Shown here one piece after another: positions 14,412-22,376 of a DNA stretch of 26,652 nt; within the stretch, counting starts at the first letter, position 1; each line of letters begins with the position of its first letter. The translations under genes and the position numbers were made by a program. Where the stretch lies: positions 1-26,652 of IMG/VR virus record IMGVR_UViG_3300016457_000538. One strand, written 5' to 3'. The DNA is from a virus. The notes under the pieces are model-generated. The model ran no database searches. It had not been told where the DNA came from and saw nothing but the letters and a program-made list of their open reading frames with translations.

Positions 14412-14660
14412 TTAAGATTGCTGAAATGTCGGATGTAGTTCTGTCCAGTGATCACAATCTTTCGCAAAGCACCGGATTGAAACAGAGCCATGGATTATCA
14501 ACTCAAGAGAGGGTTTGGGTTGATTTGAGTTGGACTCCATAATAACCCGCCCATCCCTGTCTTTAATGCGGCCAAAGCGCAGGTGGTATTCGCCATTTCC
14601 TACCTGTACGATTAAATTCTTACCACACTTCTCGCATTTAATGAAGTTTTTTTCTCGCAT
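14412..14660 (-). CDS. Small four-cysteine zinc-ribbon protein, Com-like (82 aa)
   Basis: The frame from ATG 14660 (one base past the preceding stop) has CEKC at residues 9-12 and CFAKDC at 64-69, a split zinc ribbon. Mu Com and related phage proteins have an N-terminal CxxC like this and regulate translation of the mom modification gene. Here the second knuckle is CxxxxC and further away, so the resemblance is only partial. An upstream in-frame start (14717) would overlap the previous gene. The role is unproven; RNA binding is a reasonable guess. Confidence 0.6.
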   Translation of the reverse strand: MREKNFIKCEKCGKNLIVQVGNGEYHLRFGRIKDRDGRVIMESNSNQPKPSLELIIHGSVSIRCFAKDCDHWTELHPTFQQS

Positions 14661-14661
14661 A

Positions 14662-15105
14662 TTAAAACTTTGCACCCCACTTGAGGACCATCGGAATGAT
14701 GATATATTTAGACCCATCCGGGGCCCTCAACACCCCTGACTCCGGATCGAAATAAACGGACATATACCCGACTATTACCCAGGGACTGACCCCGCAATTA
14801 TAAAGGGGAATCCGTGATGTTTCGGTTAGATATCCAAGGACTGTATCCTTCAATGCAAATAGCAACGTTCCCTCAGGATCACTTCTGGTACAGCAAAAAA
14901 CTCTGGGCATTCGTTTAAAAACAGAACCTTTCAGAAGCGTGCCATCGTCAACTGCAACCCATTGCGCCGAACTGCTATCCGGAGGAGCCGTCCAGTCCCT
15001 GTCGAATATTACGGTTATTCCTTCGCCGATCTTAATATTGTCGATAAAGAACTTCTTCAAAGATTTTTGGTAATTAACTTCTTTAGCCGTCTGATCGAGG
15101 GCCAT
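14662..15105 (-). CDS. Tail terminator / minor tail protein candidate (147 aa)
   Basis: This is a beta-rich soluble protein of the size of tail terminators (gpU-like), encoded two genes before the major tail protein where the terminator or completion protein is expected. Recognisable parts are NIKIGEGITVIFDRDWTAPP and an extended strand-rich C-terminus (GYMSVYFDPESGVLRAPDG). The first residues overlap the preceding gene by 23 nt. Identity is by order and fold-like composition, not motif. Confidence 0.6.
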   Translation of the reverse strand: MALDQTAKEVNYQKSLKKFFIDNIKIGEGITVIFDRDWTAPPDSSSAQWVAVDDGTLLKGSVFKRMPRVFCCTRSDPEGTLLFALKDTVLGYLTETSRIPLYNCGVSPWVIVGYMSVYFDPESGVLRAPDGSKYIIIPMVLKWGAKF

Positions 15106-15307
15106 TTTTTAAATCCTCGCAAATTTTGGAGATCATAGGATAATGTTCTTCAACAAAATACCTGTTAGTCTCCGCTTCTTCCGGATCTTTCATGTTGGCC
15201 TTGATTTCACACATCTCATAAGCCTTTCTTAGCTTTTCCAGTTCATCAAGGCTGTACTCAATGGTGACGTAAATGCCTTTAGGCCTGATTTGAAGGACTT
15301 CAGCCAT
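15083..15307 (-). CDS. Small phage neck-region hypothetical protein (74 aa)
   Basis: ATG 15307 follows GGGGGTGGGCATAAA and lies just beyond the stop of the gp10-like gene; an in-frame start at 15382 would run back through that gene. The product has a short strand (KGIYVTIEYSLDELEKL) and then helices rich in Glu and Lys. It is not recognised. It sits between the gp10-like and terminator-like genes in a packed operon. Confidence 0.6.
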   Translation of the reverse strand: MAEVLQIRPKGIYVTIEYSLDELEKLRKAYEMCEIKANMKDPEEAETNRYFVEEHYPMISKICEDLKNGPRSDG

Positions 15308-15308
15308 T

Positions 15309-15884
15309 TTATGCCCACCCCCTCTTGATTTCGTGCAGGGCTTGCTCGCCCCTTTTCTCCCAGTCATTCTTCGCATATTCATCCTGAGTAGGCTTGAACA
15401 TGGGCCTTAATTTTTCGGCCTTCTTGCCATACATGGCAATTGATTTTGGCGGACCTTTATCCCCAGAACCAAACCAGGATTTGCCGCCTTTATCATAGAT
15501 TCCGGAAGGTATTCCGGCCATCCAATCTCTTCCGATTCCTCCCTTTGAGAAAGGAAAGGTACGAATGTTCCTAACGAGGTCTCCCCCTAAAATCCAATAA
15601 GGGCCGGGGAAGTATTTTGCCTTCCATGCAGCATACTGTATGTTGTAGGCAGGATATGTCCCAAACCTGCGGCCGGACATAATGTTTCCAATTTGTTTAT
15701 GGGAAAGCTCTATGGCACAAAGCCGCTGCATCTCATCTTCAATCCAATAGCTGGCCCGTGTGGTTACCTTTTGAATAGCCCTGTTCCATCGCCTGTAATC
15801 CGTAACAGATATTCGGATTCCCATGCCCTGAACCACATTCGAGGCAAACTTTAAAAGATATTCTGCAAGCGCTGCATTGTTCAT
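15309..15884 (-). CDS. HK97 gp10-like neck / head-tail joining protein (191 aa)
   Basis: The region SGRRFGTYPAYNIQYAAWKAKYF followed by WILGGDLVRNIRTF resembles the WK..K...L...GDL..SI core of gp10-like phage morphogenesis proteins. The long helical N-terminus also fits. ATG 15884 overlaps the preceding TGA as ATGA, so I prefer it to the in-frame start at 15896. It likely acts at the head-tail interface or in tail completion. Family assignment is moderate because sequence conservation in this group is low. Confidence 0.65.
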   Translation of the reverse strand: MNNAALAEYLLKFASNVVQGMGIRISVTDYRRWNRAIQKVTTRASYWIEDEMQRLCAIELSHKQIGNIMSGRRFGTYPAYNIQYAAWKAKYFPGPYWILGGDLVRNIRTFPFSKGGIGRDWMAGIPSGIYDKGGKSWFGSGDKGPPKSIAMYGKKAEKLRPMFKPTQDEYAKNDWEKRGEQALHEIKRGWA

Positions 15885-16291
15885 CCTTCGATCCACCCGT
15901 TAAGAATATGTTCGTGTTTCCACCTGCCAGGATCCGCGGGAATCAACCCTTCCGGTTTCAAGATAACATGCGACCGGAAGATCCTCGGGGCCCGGAAGTA
16001 CCGGAAGCCCTTCTCTGCCTCGGGATCCCGCACCCGCTTATGTAAAACAAAGCAATCAATCTGCTCATTATTAAGCATGGTTGGAAGAGCCTTAGCCAGA
16101 TCCCGGTTTATTGCTTCATTGTCATACAGAAATGCGAACCATGAAGCATAATGCGTTCCCACTAAGTAAAGCTGTGAAGCTCGGATTTGTGTCACCTGGA
16201 CTGGTACAGTGTTGACCGAGGCCGCGGCACGTTTTGCGCCGGCAGGTTCACCGTCTCCAGATGCGGGCAATATGTAAAGATGAAGTTTCAT
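15881..16291 (-). CDS. Hypothetical protein between the modification island and the neck genes (136 aa)
   Basis: The protein has a beta-type N-terminus (MKLHLYILPASGDGEPAG), an Ala-rich basic turn, then mixed alpha/beta sequence with DCFVLHKRVRDPEAEKGF. No catalytic motif is recognised. Its ATG overlaps the methyltransferase stop as TAATG, and its TGA overlaps the gp10-like start. It could be the last modification gene or the first of the neck genes. Function open. Confidence 0.6.
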   Translation of the reverse strand: MKLHLYILPASGDGEPAGAKRAAASVNTVPVQVTQIRASQLYLVGTHYASWFAFLYDNEAINRDLAKALPTMLNNEQIDCFVLHKRVRDPEAEKGFRYFRAPRIFRSHVILKPEGLIPADPGRWKHEHILNGWIEG

Positions 16292-16923
16292 TAGTTTTTT
16301 ATTAATATAAAAAATCCATGCGCTGTCGGATAATCTGGAAAGTAATTATCCTTGATCCCTGGAATCCGAAAATCAAATCCCTCCTGGGCCCACCCACATC
16401 GAGAGAAGAATCTTGTCCACCATTCCTCGGGCATGCAGGTTACATGGGTCGCATCTTTATTGTTTGCAGGTGCTCTAAATTTCCCATCTTCTCCCAAAGG
16501 GATAACTGCAAAAAGTACCTGCCCTGGGAGCTTTTTCTCTAAGATTACTGAAAGATCGTCAGCGTAAATATGTTCAAAAACATCTTTCGCAATAGTATAA
16601 TCAAACCTTGGAGGAAAGATGCTGTATCCCCCATGAGGCTTGCAAAAGTCAGCGATTTGAGGATCTGCGTTTTCCAAAGCATATTGACTGATATCAATCC
16701 CGAAAGCCTGCCGGTAAAGCAATCTGAATGCCTTGACTAAATATCCTTTGGCGCACCCAAAGTCTAAAATATTTGCATGCCTTTGGATTTTCAAATGATC
16801 AATTATTGTCATGGCCATGGGAATCGTTAGCTCCGGGATCCACCGGTAATTTTCGTAACAACTTTTCCCTGTGATGGGGCCACGCTCATAGTAATCCGCA
16901 TCGTAAATTTCAGTATCTATCAT
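16291..16923 (-). CDS. Class I SAM-dependent methyltransferase (210 aa)
   Basis: Motif I is ILDFGCAKGYLVKAF (residues 52-66), followed by FGIDIS (motif II acidic residue) and the catalytic-region DYTIAKDVFEHI. This is the Methyltransf_11/23 type, acting on small molecules, sugars or peptides rather than a recognisable DNA or rRNA methylase. The start overlaps the radical SAM gene by 14 nt. Standing after two radical SAM genes and two glycosyltransferase genes, it probably finishes a glycan or peptide modification; the substrate is unknown. Confidence 0.8.
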   Translation of the reverse strand: MIDTEIYDADYYERGPITGKSCYENYRWIPELTIPMAMTIIDHLKIQRHANILDFGCAKGYLVKAFRLLYRQAFGIDISQYALENADPQIADFCKPHGGYSIFPPRFDYTIAKDVFEHIYADDLSVILEKKLPGQVLFAVIPLGEDGKFRAPANNKDATHVTCMPEEWWTRFFSRCGWAQEGFDFRIPGIKDNYFPDYPTAHGFFILIKN

Positions 16924-17725
16924 TCTTCAGGCACCTTCGGCACAGGCTATGATAATATTCTTTACGTGCCAGTTCGGAATAAAACTGTTTCCGCATTTCA
17001 AGGATATCCTCACGGGCATTGTTCAAGATGTTCCCGAAAATGACCTCCTCTTCCAGATCCATGCAGCATGGAATAACATTGCCGGTCGAACCGATAAACA
17101 GGTGCTCTCCATCACCGTATGGACAGGCATCGAAAGAAACAAGGTCCCCTACGTCTATTCGGCCGCACCATGGGTTAATGTGCTCATTTACATAAACAGC
17201 TTTCAAGCTGGGGTGCGTTTTTCGCAGCTCGTCCCATCCCTTCTTCCACTCAGATAGTCTCTGCCGGTCATTCTCGCGGACGATATGGGTCGTTACGACA
17301 AAATCGATATTGCTGCCAGCCCTCAGAAGCATCTTCCTGATCTCTTCGGTTTTCTGCTCGTAATCGTTCCTGGAACCGTCAGCGTTTTCAAAATGGAACG
17401 AAACTAATATGGCACATTGGTTCAGCAGGCTGCCGAACAGGTCAACAACGTCCTGGGTCAAAAAGATACCATTGGTATAAAGATCCAGCTTCGCAGATGA
17501 CACTCGAGATATCGCCCGGACAATTTCTTTGAAATTCGGATGTAACAACGGCTCCCCGTCCTTGTGCAGGATAATGGTCCCGAAGTCCATCTTCTCAATG
17601 TACTCTGTTTTAATTGCCTCAAAGACCTTCATGGACATATGCTCACGTTTCCTCTGCATAAGTCTGTTGGGACACTCGACACATCTTAAATTGCAATAAT
17701 TCGTTAATTCCATTTGCAGGTTCAT
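16910..17725 (-). CDS. Radical SAM/SPASM protein (271 aa)
   Basis: The CX3CX2C [4Fe-4S] motif is CNLRCVEC (residues 11-18), followed by a GEP motif in HKDGEPLLHP. The C-terminus has SPASM-type cysteines: FDACPYGDG, then GNVIPCCMDLEEEVIFGNI and CRRCL. Such enzymes often modify peptides or activate sugars and amino acids by radical chemistry. The start codon overlaps the stop of the frame upstream (ATGA). It is one of two radical SAM genes in the island, separated by a TnpB remnant. Confidence 0.88.
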   Translation of the reverse strand: MNLQMELTNYCNLRCVECPNRLMQRKREHMSMKVFEAIKTEYIEKMDFGTIILHKDGEPLLHPNFKEIVRAISRVSSAKLDLYTNGIFLTQDVVDLFGSLLNQCAILVSFHFENADGSRNDYEQKTEEIRKMLLRAGSNIDFVVTTHIVRENDRQRLSEWKKGWDELRKTHPSLKAVYVNEHINPWCGRIDVGDLVSFDACPYGDGEHLFIGSTGNVIPCCMDLEEEVIFGNILNNAREDILEMRKQFYSELARKEYYHSLCRRCLKNDRY

Positions 17726-17901
17726 TTTTTGTCCTCCGCCTGAATTGGGGTCGCATTGTTTATGCCTAAAAGCTTCATCGCTTTTCCCCTCTGTCTCGCC
17801 GCTATGGCATCATTACTAATCCCTGGCAAGAAAGCCCACGTACTTCAGTCGTGGAATGCTGATGTAAATGCTGCTATCAATATCGCAATTGGCTTGCTCA
17901 T
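17722..17901 (-). other. Open frame interrupted by TGA between the two radical SAM genes
   Basis: A 60-codon frame runs from ATG 17901, which overlaps the upstream stop as ATGA, to TGA 17722-17724, which overlaps the next start as ATGA. It is broken once by TGA at codon 19. The downstream part (LPGISNDAIAARQRGKAMKL...) has good coding character. The first part lies antisense to a TnpB-like segment and may not be genuine coding. I infer a small operon gene whose 5' end was replaced or disrupted; recoding of the TGA is a less likely option. Confidence 0.35.
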
Positions 17902-17905
17902 ATAA
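17824..17905 (+). mobile_element. IS200/IS605-family TnpB C-terminal remnant
   Basis: On the plus strand, GKKAHVLQSWNADVNAAINI followed by AIGLLI and TAA reads as the end of a TnpB (OrfB). NADVNAAINI is the RuvC-III motif with its catalytic Asp. Only about 25 codons remain; sequence upstream (17762 on, MPKSFIAFPLCL...) does not continue TnpB. It is antisense to the phage operon and is presumably debris of a past insertion. The CCACG...CGTGG inverted repeat lies within it. Confidence 0.5.
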
Positions 17906-18839
17906 AATCCTCCATCCCCGAGGGGTTAAGGATATTGCCAATCATGGCGTTCTGGGCCGAAAACACACAATGATTGCAATTCTCAGTCGGGAACGATTTG
18001 ATATCCTCATCATAAAGAGCGGGCAGCTCTTCCATTTTCACCCAACGATATTTTTCATGAAAGCTCCTGTCTGCGTCTGCATTTAATACTACTGAGGAAC
18101 AGGCGTATGCCCAGCCGTCATGTAATATAAAGGGCTTAAAATAGCCCCAATAACATTGGTCGGGTTTCTGAAAAACCTTGGGCTGATAGAAATAGGGCTT
18201 TCCCCACTCCGCTACGGTTTTTCCAAGCACCTCGTTATTTTCCTTTTGTTCCTCATCTGATGCCTGACAATTGGGAACGATCCGGACATATGCAGGCTTA
18301 TATTTTTCGACATATTCCCTTAGATGAGCAAGTATATTGTCAGTTGTCTTTTCATTCATTACATAGCTGAAACCTAAAGTCCCCGGGATTTCGGGGATAT
18401 CGATATCCTTTACATAGTCTAAGCAATTCATGGAAATCCTGAGCCAGGTCAGACTATCTAAATTTTCCATGGAAAGGCTTTTTTTGAGTTCCACCCCATT
18501 AGTAATCATGCCCTGCTGAAGCCCCTGACTATTGCAGTAGCGGATCGCTTCATTGATAGGACCATATTGTGTAGGATCCCCGCCACCCGTCCATTCTACG
18601 GTCTTGGCACCACGCCCCCGGAGTTGATGAATACATCCCAGAAGGGCCTCAAGATCCAGGGCCTCGTGTTTATCGCGGTTTACGTTGCTGCAAAACACGC
18701 AATTAAGGTTACATTTTGATGTCGGGGCAATTTGTATGGAAATGGGCGTTGCCTCCTGAAAATTTATCAACCTTTGTATTACCTCGGGATGATGTAGAAG
18801 CTTTATGCCAGTTGATGTAAAGGTTTTAATCTGGCTCAT
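17898..18839 (-). CDS. Radical SAM protein (313 aa)
   Basis: The CX3CX2C motif CNLNCVFC is at residues 43-50, and TVEWTGGGDPTQY supplies the SAM-binding glycine-rich strand. The C-terminal half has cysteines (WAYACSSV, NCNHCVF) that may hold an auxiliary cluster. About 40 N-terminal residues precede the cluster motif. Its ATG overlaps the 25-codon ORF as ATGA. The C-terminus ends in MEDFI, and its TGA lies at the TnpB remnant edge, so the very end may be altered. Substrate unknown. Confidence 0.85.
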   Translation of the reverse strand: MSQIKTFTSTGIKLLHHPEVIQRLINFQEATPISIQIAPTSKCNLNCVFCSNVNRDKHEALDLEALLGCIHQLRGRGAKTVEWTGGGDPTQYGPINEAIRYCNSQGLQQGMITNGVELKKSLSMENLDSLTWLRISMNCLDYVKDIDIPEIPGTLGFSYVMNEKTTDNILAHLREYVEKYKPAYVRIVPNCQASDEEQKENNEVLGKTVAEWGKPYFYQPKVFQKPDQCYWGYFKPFILHDGWAYACSSVVLNADADRSFHEKYRWVKMEELPALYDEDIKSFPTENCNHCVFSAQNAMIGNILNPSGMEDFI

Positions 18840-18913
18840 TGGCCCTCTCCATAAGGTTGAGTATCATATTGTAATAAATCCGAATCAAAGACATTGTAAA
18901 TGGTTTCTATCAC
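18836..18913 (-). CDS. 25-residue ORF coupled between GT2 and radical SAM genes
   Basis: A GTG start overlaps the GT2 stop as GTGA, and the TGA stop overlaps the radical SAM start as ATGA. The frame encodes 25 residues (MIETIYNVFDSDLLQ, then YDTQPYGEGQ), acidic and with three Tyr. This exact fit on both sides argues that it is translated. Candidates are a tiny peptide substrate of the radical SAM enzyme, a coupling peptide, or a relic. No homology is claimed. Confidence 0.5.
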   Translation of the reverse strand: MIETIYNVFDSDLLQYDTQPYGEGQ

Positions 18914-19599
18914 AGGCCATCCTCTTTTAATTTTCTCCGGTAAAAGGCCTCTTTGGGATGCTCAGGATAGGTATGGCCCCATTCATCGTCTTTGGCATGA
19001 AGCATAGCACATAACTTCCCGATAAAGTCGCGCTTACCCGGTTCCACACTTCTATGGAAATGGTGGATCTTCGGGTTTGTAACTTGAGCAAAAACGCCTC
19101 GCGAACCGATAATCTGTTCATGAAGCCTCCGAACATATCGAAGGGGACTATTTATCCGCGTCATTCGAGCTTGATAATCGGGGTACACATGCCAATCCTT
19201 AGCCGCAGAAGTCCTTTCTGTATCCATCCAGTCAATCCGGGGGAAGGCGATTGCATCGAATGTTTCAATCAAATAATCTTTTAAAAACCTCAGATTGTGA
19301 TGATCAGCAGGATCGATCCGTTCATCCCCGTCCAGGAACATCATCCAATGTGCCCCCGGAAAGTGTTTCCGCGTCATTTCCCGGAGGTGTTCCCGGGCAG
19401 GGCCGTAGCCCTCGCTTTGAATAATATTGTCAACGACAACGGTTACTCCATGTCCTTGCAGGGCCTCAATCGTTCCATCCGTGGACCCGCCGTCTACAAC
19501 GAGAATCCCGCCATCCGCTATTGGCATAACAGTTTCAAGCCATCCCTCGATCTGGGGTCGCTCATTGAGCATATTGGAAGCGATGCAAAGTTTTTTCAT
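18910..19599 (-). CDS. Glycosyltransferase family 2 protein (229 aa)
   Basis: This GT-A fold enzyme carries VVDGGSTDGT as the nucleotide-binding strand-loop and FLDGDERI as the DxD metal site. The C-terminal IHHFHRSVEPGKRDF matches GT2 acceptor-side sequences. ATG 19599 has AGGAGG 10 nt upstream; a TTG at 19605 is 4 nt from it and is an alternative. It overlaps the previous gene's end by about 40 nt. It likely adds a sugar in a phage-encoded glycan pathway. Confidence 0.85.
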   Translation of the reverse strand: MKKLCIASNMLNERPQIEGWLETVMPIADGGILVVDGGSTDGTIEALQGHGVTVVVDNIIQSEGYGPAREHLREMTRKHFPGAHWMMFLDGDERIDPADHHNLRFLKDYLIETFDAIAFPRIDWMDTERTSAAKDWHVYPDYQARMTRINSPLRYVRRLHEQIIGSRGVFAQVTNPKIHHFHRSVEPGKRDFIGKLCAMLHAKDDEWGHTYPEHPKEAFYRRKLKEDGL

Positions 19600-21733
19600 G
19601 TTCAAAGTTCCTCCTTATATTTCCGTTGGATTTGATCTGTTTGATCGCCTCCAGGATTGTTTTCGGGTCATGCCGGCCGGTACATGGTGCCGGGCAATCT
19701 CTTACGCTTGCCGAACACGGCCCCAGGCCCTTGCAATATCTGACATAATCAGGGACAAGGCAAATGAGCTCACCTTTCATTTGGTTTGGTCTCACCACCA
19801 TAGCATTGCCGGATCCGAATAAGCAGACTTGCGATATTCCCAAACCCCCTGCCAGGTGGCTCATAAAACTATCAACAGTAATAGCAAGAACGGCTTTATC
19901 CATTATCCAGGCCGTTTCTTTGTAAGAGAATTCCCCCCTCAAGTCCATACCCGCATCAGCAGGATAATCGCTTTTTCCACCAAGCTGTATGGTGAAATAC
20001 CCCATATCTTTGAGCCCGCGGCAGACATCCGCCATATATTTGTATGTCCTGAAATGAGGATCTCCGCCTGTGGTATGGACTATACAGATAGGCATATATT
20101 CATCGTTCCAAAATTCAAGGTATTCATAAAAAGATAATTTTGTATCTGCAACTTTTCTATCAGTATCTACATAATGATAAAAAAAAGGTTCTTCTTGCTG
20201 GATAAAAAAATCATCCGGTTCCACATCCAGGATCTTCCAATAAAAATCAGAGAGGATCGAATTGCAGTTCCTTCCCCAGTGTCCTGGCAGAATACGGTCT
20301 GCGTGAGGGTTTAAGATGATCTCATATTTATTAAACTGCTTTTCATCCCAAGGGATTACCTCATCAATATAGGGATTCCCCTCGACTATTCCCATGTATT
20401 GGGGAGAGGTCATATAGGTCAGATGTTTCCCGGGGAATCTCTCCTTTATCCCCTTAAAACATCGTGTAGTCATGTATACATCCCCTGCAGCGGAATGCTG
20501 GGCAAAAAGAACGGCGGGCATTTTTTTCTTAACAGGCACTGGCTTAAAAGCTTCTTCCAGCAATTCATTAATGTCAGATATACCGGAAAGCCAGTCTTTG
20601 CCCCTAACAATCCCGGAAGCCACCATAAGGTCCTTTTCATCCTCAGGAAGGGCGATCATCCGGACCATGGCCTCGGCAATATCTTCCGGCCGGCAGCATC
20701 CGGTCTCGATCCAGCTATTCCCGTTCTTTCCCGCTAAAGGAAGGAAATCTAAGTTTTTGAGCGGAACAAGCATACCAACATTTTCGACCAGTTCGGTTTG
20801 GGCCGTAGTGTCCGATGCAATTATGGGGGTCCCGCAAAGCATGGCATTCAGAGGGGTCCATGAGAGCCCTTCTTGCATCGAGCAATTGACGAGACAATCA
20901 ATGGCATTGTAGACGTCCACCATGCCCTGTTCCGTGAATGTCCCGCCACAGGTCAAAATATCTCCGGTGCTTAGTCCCATATCATTCAGATACTGAATAA
21001 GATTGAAGTTTCCGTTTTTATGCCCATCCACACGAGTATGAAGGTAAAGCATGCTATCGGGATATTGCTCCTTAACCATCCTGAAGGCTTTAATCAATCG
21101 CTGGGGATCCTTTCGCTTCTGGTTGGGGCCCACAAATCCAAATACAAATTGATCATCTCGGACATTGGGGAACAATCTCTCCCTTATTTTACGCCTTTTG
21201 TCGGCATCATAAGGCCGATACATCTCTGCATAGGCCAGGGGCGGTCGAAAGTATTGGATGTGAGGGACCGCGTCTTTCAGCATTTGCTCTCCATATTTGG
21301 AGTATGCACAGGGGAAATCCATCATATTGATCCAGTCTGCCCAATCCTGCCTGAAATCCTGGAGGTCATACGGAAATAGCCAGATCCACTTGAACCCCTT
21401 TCGTTTTTTTAAATCATAGATGTTTTTAAAAATCGGGAAATATCGCCATAGATCAATCCCCACCATAATTAGCGCATCAAATGTCGCGGTCTGAATTATG
21501 CGCAACAGTTTTTGCTCTCCCCAGGGGTTTCTACCATCAGATGCCGGAATCAGGCGAAATGGGGGAGGGGCAAATATATCGAATCCTGCCCAGGGAGGAA
21601 CTTCACTCGCAGCGAAGCAGGCGATATTGTACCGATCTTCTTTCAGCATATCGAGAACGGCCTGCATCATGTGACCATTTCCTGTCGTTGAAGCTGGATC
21701 CTCTCCGACAAATAGGATTGTTTTTTTGTCCAA
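19562..21733 (-). CDS. Bifunctional glycosyltransferase GT4-GT9 fusion (723 aa)
   Basis: The N-terminal ~390 residues are GT4-like: TILFVGEDPASTTGNGHMMQ, the linker VFGFVGPNQKRKDPQRLIKA, and the donor loop CSMQEGLSWTPLNAMLCGTP. Residues ~405-700 are heptosyltransferase-type (GT9): AVLFAQHSAAGDVYMTTRC, ICIVHTTGGDPHFRTYKY, and AITVDSFMSHLAGGLGISQV followed by CLFGSG. A Cys-rich tail follows (GLGPCSASVRDCPAPC). Such domains normally occur as separate enzymes. The gene is the first of the modification island and probably starts or extends a glycan chain. Confidence 0.85.
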   Translation of the reverse strand: MDKKTILFVGEDPASTTGNGHMMQAVLDMLKEDRYNIACFAASEVPPWAGFDIFAPPPFRLIPASDGRNPWGEQKLLRIIQTATFDALIMVGIDLWRYFPIFKNIYDLKKRKGFKWIWLFPYDLQDFRQDWADWINMMDFPCAYSKYGEQMLKDAVPHIQYFRPPLAYAEMYRPYDADKRRKIRERLFPNVRDDQFVFGFVGPNQKRKDPQRLIKAFRMVKEQYPDSMLYLHTRVDGHKNGNFNLIQYLNDMGLSTGDILTCGGTFTEQGMVDVYNAIDCLVNCSMQEGLSWTPLNAMLCGTPIIASDTTAQTELVENVGMLVPLKNLDFLPLAGKNGNSWIETGCCRPEDIAEAMVRMIALPEDEKDLMVASGIVRGKDWLSGISDINELLEEAFKPVPVKKKMPAVLFAQHSAAGDVYMTTRCFKGIKERFPGKHLTYMTSPQYMGIVEGNPYIDEVIPWDEKQFNKYEIILNPHADRILPGHWGRNCNSILSDFYWKILDVEPDDFFIQQEEPFFYHYVDTDRKVADTKLSFYEYLEFWNDEYMPICIVHTTGGDPHFRTYKYMADVCRGLKDMGYFTIQLGGKSDYPADAGMDLRGEFSYKETAWIMDKAVLAITVDSFMSHLAGGLGISQVCLFGSGNAMVVRPNQMKGELICLVPDYVRYCKGLGPCSASVRDCPAPCTGRHDPKTILEAIKQIKSNGNIRRNFEHEKTLHRFQYAQ

Positions 21734-21753
21734 CGTACAAAACCTCCCTTCTT

Positions 21754-22374
21754 TTATCTTCGATCCAGGGAAAGTGTTACCACGTCCACCGAATCATATC
21801 TTCTTGTTTTTATAGCTTCCACCATAAGCGCATTCTCTCCGCTTACGGGAATGAGTCGATCAAATTTTTGAACACCCATAGAATGGGGGACGTAAAATTC
21901 ATGGTTTTCCAGGCCAAGCAAGGCCATCTCTTCATCAGTCTCCATATCATGGCCATACAAGGATTCTGTTAGAAGCCCGTAGCAGGCATCCTTGACCATG
22001 GCGAAGGATGCCATGGCATTATAATTATCATCATATGTATTCTCCCCAGATATTCGTTGCAGTTCTCCCGAAACATTACATTTGTAAAGAACTCCCAATT
22101 GCTCGATTGCTTCGTCTTGATACATGGCCGGGGTCTTATTCATGACGATGAAAACGCGATCATCACTAACCTGAACGACATCCCCTGCAACAAGACCAGT
22201 GTTCCAATCGAACTTGCCCTCCATAAAGAATTCCCGGGTGAACGGTTTTGTTACCTGAGCATTCTTTTTCAAGATGCAGTACTCTCCGGATATATTTCCG
22301 CTATCCCGGAGAATCGTAAAAGAGACCCCTACTTCCTCATGGACTTCGCTTATGTCTTCGCCTAACTCCGACAT
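21754..22374 (-). CDS. Head-tail connector region protein (206 aa)
   Basis: The protein is acidic and alpha/beta (MSELGEDISEVHEEVGVSFTILRDSG, DVVQVSDDRVFIVMNK), with a strand-rich middle resembling head-closure proteins in size and position. No motif is diagnostic. It directly follows the gp6-like gene. Stopper or neck protein is the best guess by synteny. The last ~20 residues (TRRYDSVDVVTLSLDRR) are a strand ending typical of this group, as I recall. Confidence 0.55.
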   Translation of the reverse strand: MSELGEDISEVHEEVGVSFTILRDSGNISGEYCILKKNAQVTKPFTREFFMEGKFDWNTGLVAGDVVQVSDDRVFIVMNKTPAMYQDEAIEQLGVLYKCNVSGELQRISGENTYDDNYNAMASFAMVKDACYGLLTESLYGHDMETDEEMALLGLENHEFYVPHSMGVQKFDRLIPVSGENALMVEAIKTRRYDSVDVVTLSLDRR

Positions 22375-22376
22375 TA

